Shown piece by piece: positions 45,055-56,824 of a stretch of DNA of 64,000 bases; within the stretch, counting starts at the first letter, position 1, and each line of letters begins with the position of its first letter. The position numbers were made by a program, and so were the translations under genes. The stretch is from Manduca sexta. Its lineage: Eukaryota; Arthropoda; Insecta; Lepidoptera; Sphingidae. The stretch is from positions 8,787,116 through 8,851,115 of the forward strand of contig NC_051121.1 in assembly GCF_014839805.1 (NCBI RefSeq), in the 5' to 3' direction. The notes beneath the pieces were generated by a model. The model was not told the DNA's origin, made no database searches, and was given only the letters and a program-made list of their open reading frames with translations.

Positions 45055-45151
45055 TGCGCCGGCGCACCATCAAACGTACCGCGGGCGTGTGCAATAAATG
45101 TACAGTATGACAGTCTTCGCGGACATGTGTCTGTCCTGTTGAGTGTAAAAG
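45055..45151 (+). promoter_or_regulatory. Candidate promoter and first non-coding exon
   Basis: A GC-rich block contains the 12-base palindrome TGCGCCGGCGCA (45055-45066). It is followed by a block that ends at AAAAG|GTGATT (45151), a possible exon end. It lies just upstream of the splice-consistent exons at 45560, 45848 and 46193. Confidence 0.3.
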
Positions 45152-45875
45152 GTGATTTTTTATTTTTGGTTTTGCTTTTTTGTTTTAATCTTAATTTTAT
45201 CTTGGTACGATGTATCGAATAGTTTAATTGTTAACTAACTATTTAATGATTAAAATACAAAAAAAAACTTGAGAAATATGAGGAACTAGCCGATATAAAA
45301 GTGAAATAATAAGATAAATACTAAATTTAATGTTATGATTATTTAGTACATTACTTAAAAAAATTAATTAATGAAAATAATTATTTTCAGTTATTTACAA
45401 AATTCGCTCATTAGTTATTATTGGATTAGGGGTGTTCAATACTATATTTAGAATGTCTAAAAATTATTGCAAAATGTAATATACACACATAACAGTATGT
45501 ATGCATACATTACATTCACATTTATAAATACCAACAGTATATATTTTTCTCCTTTTCAGTTACGACCTACTCAGTGCAACCGGAAGCAAACTTCTAACAT
45601 GTGTTACTGATCATTTCGTGTGTGTTGGGCAAATCGTTTGACGTGCCGCTCCGTAAGCTACCGTATAAGGCCCCCGCACACAGCATTCATTACGAGATTT
45701 TCAATTGATAATTAAGCTCGCGTTACAAACGTACTTTCTACTTGGCCAATGAAAGAAATTCTTTGCCTCGTAAAAAATCTTACTGTGGTTTTTGTATGCA
45801 TTCTGTTAATGAGTGAATTCAATATTATCTTTTATGTTTCATTCCAGGAAACCTGTATGGCTCGTCGGCAGGAAA

Positions 45876-46335
45876 ATGTTTGTTGAGAAAACCTTAAAAG
45901 AGCTCAGATGGTTCAGGAAGTATAATGAATCTGGTGCTAATTTATTTATTTTATTGAAAGGTATTTTTGAAAAATTGAAATTATTGTTTTTTTTTGCTGG
46001 AATATTTCAAGTTGTTTACAGTGGTAACAAATGCCTTAAAAGTTCTTTCTTTTAGATATGTTCCAAACTTCCTAAACTACAACTAACCTAGAATGAAAAT
46101 TAATCCAAATATTACAACATGGAATCAATTAAATCCATTTCACATAGAGCTTATCAAAGCGCCGAATGTTTTTCAATGTTTTTTTGTCAAAGGTATCGGC
46201 AACCGATCTGTAGCACATAGGACGTCCCGACAAAGCTCCCGGGCACAATACATTGCAGATACGGCCCAGGATTATCCCACAAAGCGCCCGCGAACCTCCC
46301 AAGAAGGCTTGGTGAAAATTAAAAAATATAAATGA
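45876..46335 (+). CDS. Candidate small multi-exon gene of unknown function
   Basis: Splice-like sites define exons 45560-45652 (CCTTTTCAG| to CC|GTAAGC), 45848-45960 (CATTCCAG| to AAAG|GTATTT) and 46193 onward (TTTGTCAAAG|). Exon phases agree: ATG 45876, then 28 codons plus one base, then two bases plus 47 codons to TGA 46333-46335, giving 75 residues. An AATAAA follows at 46445-46450. Exon 3 is GC-rich with protein-like content (NRSVAHRTSRQSSRAQY, TKRPRTSQEG), including a possible nuclear localisation segment KRPR. I recognise no family. It might equally be a spliced non-coding RNA; exon 2 lacks an open frame, consistent with 5' UTR. Confidence 0.3.
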
Positions 46336-46782
46336 CGCTATTTTATTGTTAGTGATCGCGTTGCAATCTTTCCTACTACAATTGTAATCAATGTCGAAAT
46401 AGAAAAAAGATAAATCGCTTTTTAACTATCGGTAACAATTTTGCAATAAAAACTGTAATAACTTTATCAACAGAATAAAACAAACAAACTGACCGTGTAC
46501 AATATTAAATAAAATGATTTGAAAAGTAAAAATGAGCTCTTTGTAGAGTTTATAGAATGAATATTAAAAGTTATTGCAGACAAGCATTTCAATATGCCAA
46601 TTGCACAAAATTTTTAGGACCCGTTTACAGTTTCGCACGCGTGAAATAAAAAATGAAAAAAAGAAAAAACACTCAGCCATTTTTCCGGAAAACAATTGGC
46701 TTGTTGAAATGATATGGAATAATTAATTCGAATAAATAATGCTAAATATTATTTAGATCGAATGTTTTTTTATTATACAACC

Positions 46783-46865
46783 AGTTCGGAAAGCAGTTTT
46801 CACCAGGGAAGAACAGGCAACTACCTCTAGTGATGCTCTTTTTAAAACTCAGTTCAAAGGTATAA
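46783..46865 (+). repeat. Family G interspersed repeat
   Basis: 'ccagttcggaaagcagttttcaccagggaagaacagg', then 'cagttcaaaggtataaacta'. Same order as 40313-40395. Confidence 0.55.
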
Positions 46866-47984
46866 ACTAGGTACAGAAATAATATTGTTTTTTAGTATAG
46901 GTATAATATAAAAAAAACGTTTTCTTATCCGAAGATAAAGTCTATGCTAGATTTCAAGCTCAAAGGTATAACAAGTTGGTAGGTACAATATATAACACAA
47001 AAAAATATATCGTTTTTATTTATTCGAAGACAAAGATTAATGCCATTTAACATCATTATATTTTCAGCGGTGTTACCATTATTTTTAATTTTCGAACATT
47101 TTCACAAACTTTAGCATTAACAATAAGATTGTGGAGGTCATTGTTTATCTCAACAGGCTTCGAAGCATTCAATTTGTTACACTTACAGCTTGAAGCATCA
47201 CATATTTAACCACAGTAATCGATTACAGTTCATCGAGGTATAAATATTAGAAATGTGTTATCTTTTGTAATCTGTACATAACAAAGATTGTAATGATAGA
47301 GGACGAACAGTTTGGCAGAATTTTGCGATTGACTTGAACTAATGTATGAGACACATATTTATATTACAATATCTAAGTTTGAATAGGTGTCTACACCGAA
47401 AAGTAAATAATTAATATATTATGTAGGTATGTATAATGTAAAACGAACATGCACGTTTATAGAATGAGAAATGTGCATAGTTAACTTTTTCATTTACACT
47501 TAGGGCCTTTTTCACAAGTTTCAAATATTTTTTGACAGTTCTAATAATAAACAGCTAATGTAGATTATATCTTTTTCATTACTGTTGATTCGGGGTCATA
47601 GATTCTAATACGACTTTTATTTTGGTCATAAGTTATGAAACAACTTCTTAATTTTAAATTATTAGAAGTTAAAGTTAACACAAGAGAATCGAGTAACTTT
47701 ACTTTTTAGCCAAATATAAGTTAACTATTCGTAACTCATGTCCTACAATAATATCAAAATCGTCACAAGTCAATCGTCAGACTTCTAAATTCAAACGGAC
47801 TAATGGTCACTTAGAATTCGGCGCCATTTTTTTAACGTCCATTTGTAATGGCGGCCGGCTCAAAACTTCTGAAGATTATCCGTAAGTACACGATTGTCTG
47901 TTGTAATTGATATGCAACGGAGCATGAGTGTTTGGTGTGCCGACACCTCGACTGTATTTTTATATAATAGTAATGGCGGCTTGC
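46866..47984. other. AT-rich non-coding stretch with GCCAT motifs at its end
   Basis: No coding exon was found. Near 47820-47985 there are three CGCCAT/ATGGCG occurrences (see findings). Confidence 0.4.
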
Positions 47985-48080
47985 GACAAATGGGGATAAA
48001 GTAAAGAAGGTAGCGATGCGTAGGACACTGAAATTGAAAGCCCAGTGGTGGTCGCTTACCATTCGACAAAGCACCTCACT
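47985..48080 (+). repeat. Family D-like fragment
   Basis: 'gtggtcgcttaccattcgac' resembles the family D phrase 'ggtcgtatcgcttaccatc'. The flanks are diverged. Confidence 0.3.
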
Positions 48081-48900
48081 TAATCTTCCTTTTTCTTGTG
48101 TTGAGCGTCGCGTAGACATTGTCGACTTGTTGAGAAACATTACCTACTAGTAAACTTTGAGTTCATAAAGCGTGTTTGTTAAAATGTAAACCTTAAATTA
48201 CAACGCATAATATATGTTTTACAAAAACAATCCTACGCAATTAAAATACCAAAAATCTAGAAGTATACGCGTAATTCGCTTTAAATCAACCACGTGATCA
48301 CATGAACACATGTACCTCGTTACAGGTAAGCGATCTAGGCGCAGTTCCAATCAACTAGTGAATGTAAAAAGGTTTAGGAATTAATTGAATTACAATTTGA
48401 CCTCTGCTACCGGCCGGCGGGGGGGAGCGCACCGAAATTAGTTTGTTCAATTTTGTGTGGTCACACGGCTCTGGCTGGATCATAGATGTTGAACCTTCTG
48501 GATGGGAAAGGTTCGGTAAACAAACTCTTTGGAAGGACTTAAAATTGGTTTGTTGGTATATATTAGAAAACATCTAAGTACTCCCGGTTATTTAAAAAAA
48601 AAAATATTTTTCAATTAAAACGCCTTAATTTTTTGAATTACGCAACTTAATTAGGTTGAGCTAGGTATCGAAGCTCATATAAAAATATAGATGAAAAGTG
48701 ACAAAATATAAAAGGGTACTAAATAAGACATGTTTTTTAAAACATTGTAATGAGCTGCAGATCAAGTTAAGGTGTATAATAAAACACCTTTGTCCAACAA
48801 TAGACAATATAATTTATTATAAAGAACAGGCTTAGCAACTCATTTCTTAAATAGATATAACTTGAATTAAGATCAACTTTTATTCCTCGATTTTCCGTAT
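48081..48900. other. Non-coding stretch with a small GC island
   Basis: The island 48405-48435 ('accggccggcgggggggag') is unassigned. A CAG|GTAAGC donor-like site lies at 48326. No gene is supported. Confidence 0.4.
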
Positions 48901-48919
48901 ACAAAACGTATTTGTCTCA

Positions 48920-49022
48920 TCCAGCAACATTCGTTCCCGGCGAGCTGTCAATCAGGAGGTGTCGATAGATCATTCACTCACTGACAGGAGATGTATCGTC
49001 CAACCCGACCCGGGGCACCGCA
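48920..49022. promoter_or_regulatory. Candidate cis-regulatory element with PBX-MEIS (Exd-Hth) site
   Basis: The GC-richer block carries CTGTCAATCA at 48945-48954, exactly the reverse complement of the PBX-MEIS composite consensus TGATTGACAG. A second TGACAG half-site lies at 48982-48987. In insects the partners are Extradenticle and Homothorax, Hox cofactors. No coding frame explains the composition. Confidence 0.4.
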
Positions 49023-49389
49023 GCATCATTGTTTTTTTGTATAACTTACCGTTTACACAGTAGGAGTAATTGCAAAATGGTTTCTAATCAAAATAAAACT
49101 AGTTCAAATTATAATCATGTTTGAACAGTAGTTCGATTTATATTGGATTATGGGTGAGTGTGATGGTATGTTTATTAGTCTGAAAGCTAGTGAAGTGACT
49201 GGACTGGTGCTAGCGGTTACACAAGGCGTAGACCGTGAAGGAGCGCACAAATAATCAGAACAGGACCAAGTTTGGGTCATGCATGGGCACAGTTATAGCA
49301 GTTTGCACTGGCCGCATAAAACTTAGGACACTGCTGAAAACTGTTGTGTTATATTTAATCAATGAGCAGTCATCCTACTTCCTATTATT
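49023..49389. other. Non-coding spacer
   Basis: Nothing recognised. Confidence 0.35.
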
Positions 49390-49680
49390 ATAAAGTAAGT
49401 TTTGCTCACTACTTCGCGCGCATGAAAAGCCTTTTTCGTTACAAAACTTAGTGTCATCTAATCGGCGCTAGCGACATCTACTTAAAAATTAGATTCAAAT
49501 TTTAAATATTTCCGACTGAAGCAAATTGCCAGGACAAAAAGTGGCCTATATGTTAATCTGTCTGTCCTCGTGCCAATTTTCATAAAAGTTCGTACAGCGG
49601 TCGCTGCGTTTACTTCTAACAAACATGCAATAATTTTTACTAACACTCGCATTTATAATATTAGTAAGATAAAATAGGAT
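49390..49680 (+). repeat. Family F LINE 3'-tail with extra insert
   Basis: It starts 'agttttgctcactacttcgc' and ends 'actcgcatttataatattag', with 'gtgccaattttcataaaagt' between. An extra segment of about 90 bp ('cggcgctagcgacatctact...') separates the two halves. Confidence 0.6.
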
Positions 49681-52439
49681 TAAATGCTTAAGTTTTTGAA
49701 TAAGTTTAGATGTTATATATCGATATTTGTTATAAATAGGTAAACGCAGGAACACTTTGAACTAAATTATATTTTATGTGGTTTTAGTAGTTTAAGGTAG
49801 ATATTATGATGAAGTAAATTATGTCAACTAGAGCGGAGTAGTACTAGAATAAACAAACATTTGTGTGAAATATGTAAGTATTTGTCCATTGGGTTTCTTC
49901 TTTCTATTGAAATTTCTCGAGGAGCAAAGATTTCTCACTAGAGAGAAGGAGGGGATTAGGTATTAAAAAGGTGTAAGTTCTAGAGAAAACCGTGTACCAA
50001 TGTTTTTCATTTTCCCTGATCATTCGGTAAAATCCAGTAAAACAGACTTAGCTGTTCCACGAAGTTACCACATGCAATCAATACTAGCATTAACACGACT
50101 GCGCAATAATTATCGGTGCAATAAAACAAATATGAAAATGATTATTGCCTTGACGTTACTTCTAATAATTATTTATTTGACATATATCTTCGAAGTAATT
50201 ATATTACTAAGCTCTTCTAAGATTCTGTGATGTTGATTGGTATGGAAAATGTCTGTAAGGTTTTTTTTTCTCTAACCGCAAAAACAATGTCTACTTTCTT
50301 TAAAGATGTTTTTTTATAACATTTGTGGACTACGTAGATACCTATCTTCTATTTCTTTCTATTCTAATGAATTAAGAAAGGATAGCATATCTTAATTTCT
50401 TAAACTAACCGCATTATAATTCGAGCAAAAAATTACTTTCTTTGAAGAATACACATAAAGATTCGATTTTTAGTCCGCATTAAAGTATTAATCATCTTTC
50501 ATCATTGAACATCGTTCACCGTTTTAATAACTTTGTTTTTTAATCTTTTTTAAACGCTTACTTTAAGAGAGTGCTTTAGAAATACTTTTTATTGAATTGT
50601 TCGCTTAAGCTGGTATTCAAACCACACCTATTCAGTTTGAAAGGGGCTAAAATTTATAAACAACTAACAAATGGATAAAGAGACCCGAAAACAGATTACC
50701 ATAATTATATTTCTTTGTTACTAAAACCCACAAGCCAATGAGACGGTTAAAACCTCTTTAAAGTGACTTTTGCGTTCTGCCTCAACGTCTGTGCTTGAAA
50801 AAGAGTTTTTGCAACAAGCAAAAATTAATTTTCGCCTAATAAATTTTGACAATGGAAGTTAATATGGCGTGCCTTTGAAGGCTACTGGGCGGTCTTAGAA
50901 AAAATTGTTATGACGAGTCTATGACAAAAGGATGGTCCAGCGATCTCTATCTTTGTAATAAAAAATGTAGTTCGAACTGCGTGTTGTGTTGTTTTATATA
51001 TTTATATAAAATAATTGTAAATAATAATTTATGTTGTACTGGACATAGGATCTAAAAAAATCTATAATACATTTTTCGAAAAAATCAAATCTAGTCGTGA
51101 TTTTACAAAAATATATGTAGGTAGGCGACATTTATTTCCATATTAAACTTACTGTAAGGCTTAAAACATAGACGGATAATTGCATGATGAAAACTGGGAT
51201 CAAGTCTTTCGGAGTTCAACACGTGGGCTGAACAGTACACGTCATCATCGCCCAAATGGACCTTTTGTCCTTTCTAACACCCACAGCGATTATCAAGTTA
51301 ATTGCGTCAACGAGCATGAAGCTGTGAGCTCAACCCAGTTGTCCAATGGGCCGATCCGGGCACGCTTGGGCGGCGCGTCATGCGGCTGCGCGGGCGCCGG
51401 CCCGGCACCGACGTGACAACGTCTCTATCTGCGCTGATTCTTAAACTTTGTACCGGGTATAATTATATCGCTACATTCAATACCATTTGGTTTAGGTCTA
51501 GTAAAAAATTGAGCAGTACATCTATGATCCTAGAATTGAAGGTGTTTATTAGGATCTAGTTGGTTAACCGCTCAAACTTCTATAATATACCGAGGTTAAA
51601 TAAACACAGTAATAAGATCCAGAGAAGCTTCAATACTTGGTGATCTTCATTAATAACCTTAAGTCGTAATATATCAGAATAAAATGAAATAGATCGATCT
51701 GAGATCGGGAAATTGCATCGTCCACGGTTATAATACAAAAATACTTTTTAATCTAAGGGCGTTACACACGTTACTAAAGTCAATATGATTTTGAATTTCG
51801 AACAAATGTACCACAGAATTGTGGCTCACAAAATCGGGTCGAGGGAATCGATTATTCGATAAGGAATTAATATTCGATTACAGAAACGTCGGCGTCGGGC
51901 CGACACCTTGTCCACGCCGGCCCATCCATCATCGTTCGCGTATGTGGAACGGTGCTCAAACTTTAAGAAAATATTTTGTTCTTTTTTTGAACGATAACTG
52001 GTCAGTATAAGATTTTTAAGCTTTACATGTATTATTTTTAACACGAGTTGTATTTACGGTAGCGTTTTCTTTTTTTACCCTTTTTTGTTGAATTAAATGG
52101 CCAGTATTTAAACTATATTAATTACTTTCATATTTTATATTTTCATGCGTAAGAAGGTATATACAGAGAATCAAGCAAATATTATGTTGATAGGTTGTTT
52201 CTCGAAAAATATTTATAATGTTTTTTTTTCATATAAGTATACTCAGGTGTTATTAATGAAAGCCATAACTATATTACACTCTGTACATTTTAGTATGAGC
52301 GCTATTATTTTTGATAGATAAATAATATTATCATCTCTAAACACTTATTTACACAAAGACTTTTTTATTTATTGTTATTAATAAGACTTTATACTGACGT
52401 CAAGGGTTTTTATATTTTATATTTCTAGATAAAAATATA
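49681..52439. other. Non-coding stretch with GC island at 51340-51420
   Basis: The island ('gggcggcgcgtcatgcggct') lies in a 78-codon frame starting 51180 that has no recognisable domain. 51895-51935 is a second small GC peak. The rest is AT-rich. A hydrophobic frame at 50000-50230 is AT-driven and not called. Confidence 0.4.
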
Positions 52440-52572
52440 CCCGTAAGTTTGAGAATCGCGGTGGTCGCGGGCGGTCGCGCGACATCTCGTCGCGGCTAAT
52501 TATCGATACACGACGATTATTCCAAATAATTAGGCCTCGTACACACACACCCACACACCGAAGTATTAACAG
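52440..52572 (+). promoter_or_regulatory. Candidate promoter with DRE motif
   Basis: A GC-rich block ('cgcggtggtcgcgggcggtc') precedes an exact DRE, TATCGATA, at 52501-52508, embedded in homeodomain-like 'taattatcgata' and 'cgacgattattcc'. DRE is a core-promoter motif of broadly active insect genes. An ATG-initiated exon-like segment begins 65 bases after the motif. Confidence 0.4.
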
Positions 52573-52628
52573 ATGGACGCTGCAAGCGTGTATGCTGAAC
52601 TGCTGACCAAATTATATCTGATACCAAT
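52573..52628 (+). CDS. Candidate first coding exon of a gene extending rightward
   Basis: ATG 52573 opens 18 codons (MDAASVYAELLTKLYLIP) plus two bases, and then meets a strong donor AT|GTAAGTA at 52629. GC-balanced codons contrast with the surrounding AT-rich DNA, and a DRE-bearing GC-rich block lies just upstream. Possible downstream acceptors that keep the frame open include one at 59951/59952, but none is certain. Reading on without splicing gives a stop one codon later. Alternatively this is an internal exon (AACAG precedes the ATG) or chance. Confidence 0.3.
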
Positions 52629-52814
52629 GTAAGTATGATAGGTTTGTAATCTAGGACTATGATGCGTATCTCGTGGAGTTAAGATCGGGAATCGGGACTG
52701 TCTTTAAGATATAAGTATCCTTTAAAGAAGTAGACCCTTGTCAGGCTAACAAACGTAAGGTATGTAAAAAAAAATACTATTAATATAGTAAAGTGCGTAC
52801 TAGTTGGTATCGTT

Positions 52815-52885
52815 CAGTGTGGTCCGGTTTGAGCCGGCATAATTGTGTCGACTGCCGAGGGGTAATCATATCTCGTCATTTTCCT
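52815..52885 (+). repeat. Family B core fragment
   Basis: 'ccggcataattgtgtcgact' followed by 'gccgaggggtaatcat' is the family B core. Confidence 0.55.
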
Positions 52886-53848
52886 GTGCACGTACAAAAA
52901 AAGCGTAGTTCAATACACTGTATCTCTTCATGTACATAGGTATTTTAAAATGCATAAAAAAATCTTGAAAATTTTATAATAATATGAAACCGAAAATATT
53001 ATATGTCTACTATTTAATACCAGGAAAACGAATGTAGTTCTAAATTTAAAATATTTATAGAGTGACCTCCAATTAAAATCGAAAGGGTCGCTTATTAAAA
53101 AATAAACTTTCAAAAATCGTTATGCCCAAGACACTTTTTGGCGTCCCGAGTTATCTTATGATCTTACTTTTTGTCAACGTTCAAACTAAAATATCATTAC
53201 AGTCAAAAAATAGTTTTGAACCGATATCCAACTCTAACGACTGGAGATAGGCATTATAATATTAGTTTTACACATTTTTAAAAGGCACAAGTTATCGTGG
53301 TAATGTTGTCATGATCAGTCGGACGTTTCGACAATTTTGTACCCCAGGGAAGTGTCAGAGCTTTATGGGGAGACCACCGGGCCGCCTCACGTCAATATCG
53401 ATCGCACACTCGATAAAAATAGTTTAAATTACAATTAGTGAGAAATTCCGAATACTCACAAGGTGTCGGACCAATTTATAAGGAAAGTATAAGTTAAAAT
53501 ACGACCTCTTGTGATTCATAGGTTTTACTCAAAGATATTTGTTTTCTAAATATGTTTTTTTCTGGAATATATTGAAACATTGTAATCCATATTATATATT
53601 TTTTTACAAGGAAAATTGAAACGGAAATAATAATAATAGAAAACTGCAATCTAGATATATTTACGTAAAAGTAATAAATTTATAATAATCGGTTGATTAA
53701 TTAAAAATATAAGTTTCTATATTCAATTAAAGTCATATTAGGACTTGGTATCCTAGAATACATTATACATGTCTTCTAGAAGTCCGTTAGACTAGGTATA
53801 TTAGTGGTAGTTTCGTCTGTATTTCCTGTATTTTTCTGTTTTTGCCTA
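52886..53848. other. AT-rich non-coding stretch
   Basis: Nothing recognised, apart from a slight GC rise at 53340-53410. Confidence 0.4.
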
Positions 53849-54139
53849 GAATGACGAGAAGAGCTTGCTGTTCGCCTGATGGTAAGTGATACGACCGCCC
53901 ATAAACTGTCGAAACACTATTCAACACCTTGAATTACAAAGTATTGTTTGGTATTCCACTGCGCTCGCCATTCTAAGACATGAGATGTTAAGTCTTATTA
54001 TGACCAGTAGTTACACTAGCTACAATGTCCTTCAAATCGGAACACAATAGTGACTTCACACTGTTGCTTGGCGGCTGAAGTAGACATTGCGGTACTACCT
54101 ACCCAGGCGGACTCTCATATATGAGAGACTTACCACCAG
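53849..54139 (-). repeat. Family D, longest copy (reverse)
   Basis: It runs from 'aatgacgagaagagcttgctg' through 'gatggtaagtgatacgaccgc', 'acaaagtattgtttggtatt' and 'gacattgcggtactacctac' to 'gagagacttaccaccag'. It contains both ends seen separately at 18070 and 24118. The plus-strand frame at 54087 begins inside it. Confidence 0.65.
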
Positions 54140-54847
54140 TAAACGCCAGAGTAGCTACAAACATCGTTTTCCATTTTTAACCAAATTCAAAAGAGGAGGA
54201 GAGGAGGTTCTCAATTCGACGTATTTGTTTTATGTTTGTTACATCAGCCCAGTAATTTATAAAGGGATTTGTAAAATTTATTTTTCATCCAAAAGAATAT
54301 AGTATATACTTTCAGATTGGTACCATTTTTTTTTTGTATGTCGGTTAAGTAGTGTAGTTTTAAACTAAAATAATTGGAATAAGTATGTCGTGCAAGTAAA
54401 CGGAATTACGAATTTTGCTTTCCTGCTACTTAATCAGTTTTGTTTTTGCGTTGAATTTGATTGGGTCTTTGTAGTTGGTGACTTATTAAAATTGGTATCT
54501 TAGCTAAATGAATCATGAACATACCAAAATAATGTTTAATTTTAAATCAACATCAACTCCCAAATCGTATCCAATATATAGGTAATTTTAAGTTATTTAA
54601 TATTAAGTGTTTTTGAAGGCGGTATAATTTTGATTACCATCAAATCCATTTACATCTTGAAGGTATGAGATCTGAGGTCGCAAGATGACAAGGGAAACGT
54701 AACTCCACAGAACTTAATGGTTGTGCGCGTGCAACTTTGTGCGCACAGGCGTCAAGTTTGCATTACATCGGTGATTATGTGTATCCACAAGAGAATAAAC
54801 ATAGGGAATGTAGCTAAACTAGTTTGATATCAACGATGTATATGTGA

Positions 54848-55008
54848 GATAGTAAGGTGATGATCAATGAAAAGATCATTCATTGGTTATGTCATGACCA
54901 TCTTTTAAATACTGAAGTATCAGTTAGGGGCTTTATGTTGACAAAATTTAAGAGGTGGTCATGACATAATCATCGAATGATCCTTTCATTGATCATCATC
55001 TTACTATC
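54848..55008. repeat. 161-bp long inverted repeat (hairpin)
   Basis: The arms 54848-54910 and 54946-55008 are 63 bp each and match by eye at about 85% in inverted orientation (for example GATGATCAATGAAA against TTTCATTGATCATC, and GTCATGACCA against TGGTCATGAC). The 35-base loop has no family match. It resembles a small fold-back MITE, or a transcript that would form double-stranded RNA. Confidence 0.8.
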
Positions 55009-56824
55009 GTAAAGTAAGGTAGGTCACTATGATTGTTGCTTTTTCTTTGAATGATTACCTAGCCGCCTAGCAAATATTTCTCAATTCGTAATTTCATAGT
55101 GATATAATTCCGTACCTTTTCTGTCACTGAGATCATTCGATATACTAAATCCAACATCTACAAACAACACATTCGGAAACATTAAAAACCGATCTAACAA
55201 AAAGTCAAAGCATCGCCGACACGATGAAGCTTTGAAAAAAAAAATAATAATCCGCCCCAAAGTATCAAATAATAAACTTGGTAGCAAGTGAATTTTGGGG
55301 ATCGGGTTGCGCTTGCGTTCCGTTCCACGAGGCGGTAAAAAAAGTATTATTCCTTTTTTAAAAAACAAACGCCCGCGTGTTCGAAATTCAAACATGACGG
55401 GCAACGTCAGCGGCCAGCACGAAAGAGGTCGAACGATCTTTTACTGAAATATGACGACATTTTTACTTACACTTAGTCATTAGCGTATGGATTTACAATA
55501 TTAGAGGTTCGGTTTGTAGCTATTAATCAAATAATGTGAAATATGTATACTCATATTAATGATATAAAATAAGTAGAATACAAAAGGAACAAAGACTGTT
55601 TGTTAATGTATAGTCGAGACCGTACGTTTAAACGCCATGAAACACATAATGTAAGCAAATTAAATTTTAATCTTGCTTGTGACATAATTCGACCTTCTTA
55701 GATTAACCAAATCATAAAAATGCTTCCACTTAATTATGCATTCATCGCGTCCGATGTACGAGACGAAACGAAATACCCCACAACAGGTTATCGAGATAAC
55801 AGACTATTAAAAATTATATCCAATATTTTCGGACACATTACAAGCGATATGAAACCTTTTTAGTGTGGTTTAAAAATTAATTTAATTTAACACTGGCCGT
55901 TAGATTGAGATTGAGATAAAGAAGGTAAAAATAAAAGGCGGGCTGTTTGAATATGGAACGTCACGTCAAGTGAAACGTCAAATTGTGACAGTTTCCGCGC
56001 GGGCGAGCCTCACGGTGGACACAGTGTGAGATCGTTGCTCCTGCCTTCTTGGAAGTATCATCAGTGTTTTGAGGTTGTTTTACAGTTAATTTGATGTAAT
56101 TAAATACAATTATGTGCACATATTTTGGATGTTTATTTGAACATATTTCACTTTAACTTGTATATTGATTTGTAGTATTCGATTGTATCAAAATATAAAA
56201 ATGCCCGATTAAAAAAGGCTACAATTTGATTCATGTTTCATTCAAATTCAATTGAATGTTGTAACGGTATTTTTTATGAATTAATAACATTGCGCATGGA
56301 GTACATGATTGCATTATGCGCAGTGAACTGTTCATTTCAATATAATATTATGATTTTAAAATAAATTACTATGCATTTGCTTATTGATGAAGACAATAAT
56401 TTTAATTAATTTAATTCTTTTTTTTTTGTGGTGTATGTGTTTTGTTCGTCTATCATATTTTTATAACATTCTCAAAATGGATTGTAGGTATCATCTATAA
56501 TTCAAAATTATAGGTACTTATCTGAAGTTTTTGGTCACCTCTTTGGTCAAGTGGCAACTTAGTACTTTATTGACTACGGACCTAGATATTTAGGTTTCGA
56601 TTCACGAATGAGGTAACACTGAATACGGAGTTTTATAAAATGATTTCCCTTGACGATCCCACCGAAGTCGACCTCAAACAGCCGATTGCAAAACAGTTTG
56701 AAGAGTATGTCGCATCGACCCCAAATCGTAATGAGAAAAAATAAGATTTCCAAAAACGACACTTGTCAAAATGACATCTGTTCACTTTCCATTGGCAACC
56801 ATAAGGCAACAATCGATATGCTAA
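55009..56824. other. Non-coding stretch with GC island near 56000
   Basis: The 107-codon minus-strand frame at 55081-55404 has no recognisable domain and is not called. The block 55955-56055 ('ggaacgtcacgtcaagtgaa', 'gtttccgcgcgggcgagcct') is GC-rich and may be a promoter, but no exon can be tied to it. Confidence 0.4.

Noticed and set aside
50000..50230. 76-codon frame with a hydrophobic C-terminal half
   Set aside because: The hydrophobicity comes from AT-rich Ile/Leu codons; there is no start context or homologue that I recognise.
51180..51416. 78-codon frame ending in a GC-rich Gly/Ala segment
   Set aside because: The Gly/Ala/Pro end reflects a GC island and not a protein domain; no splice or promoter evidence ties it to a gene.
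55081..55404. 107-codon minus-strand frame
   Set aside because: No recognisable domain, no splice or promoter context; composition is driven by T-rich and GC patches.
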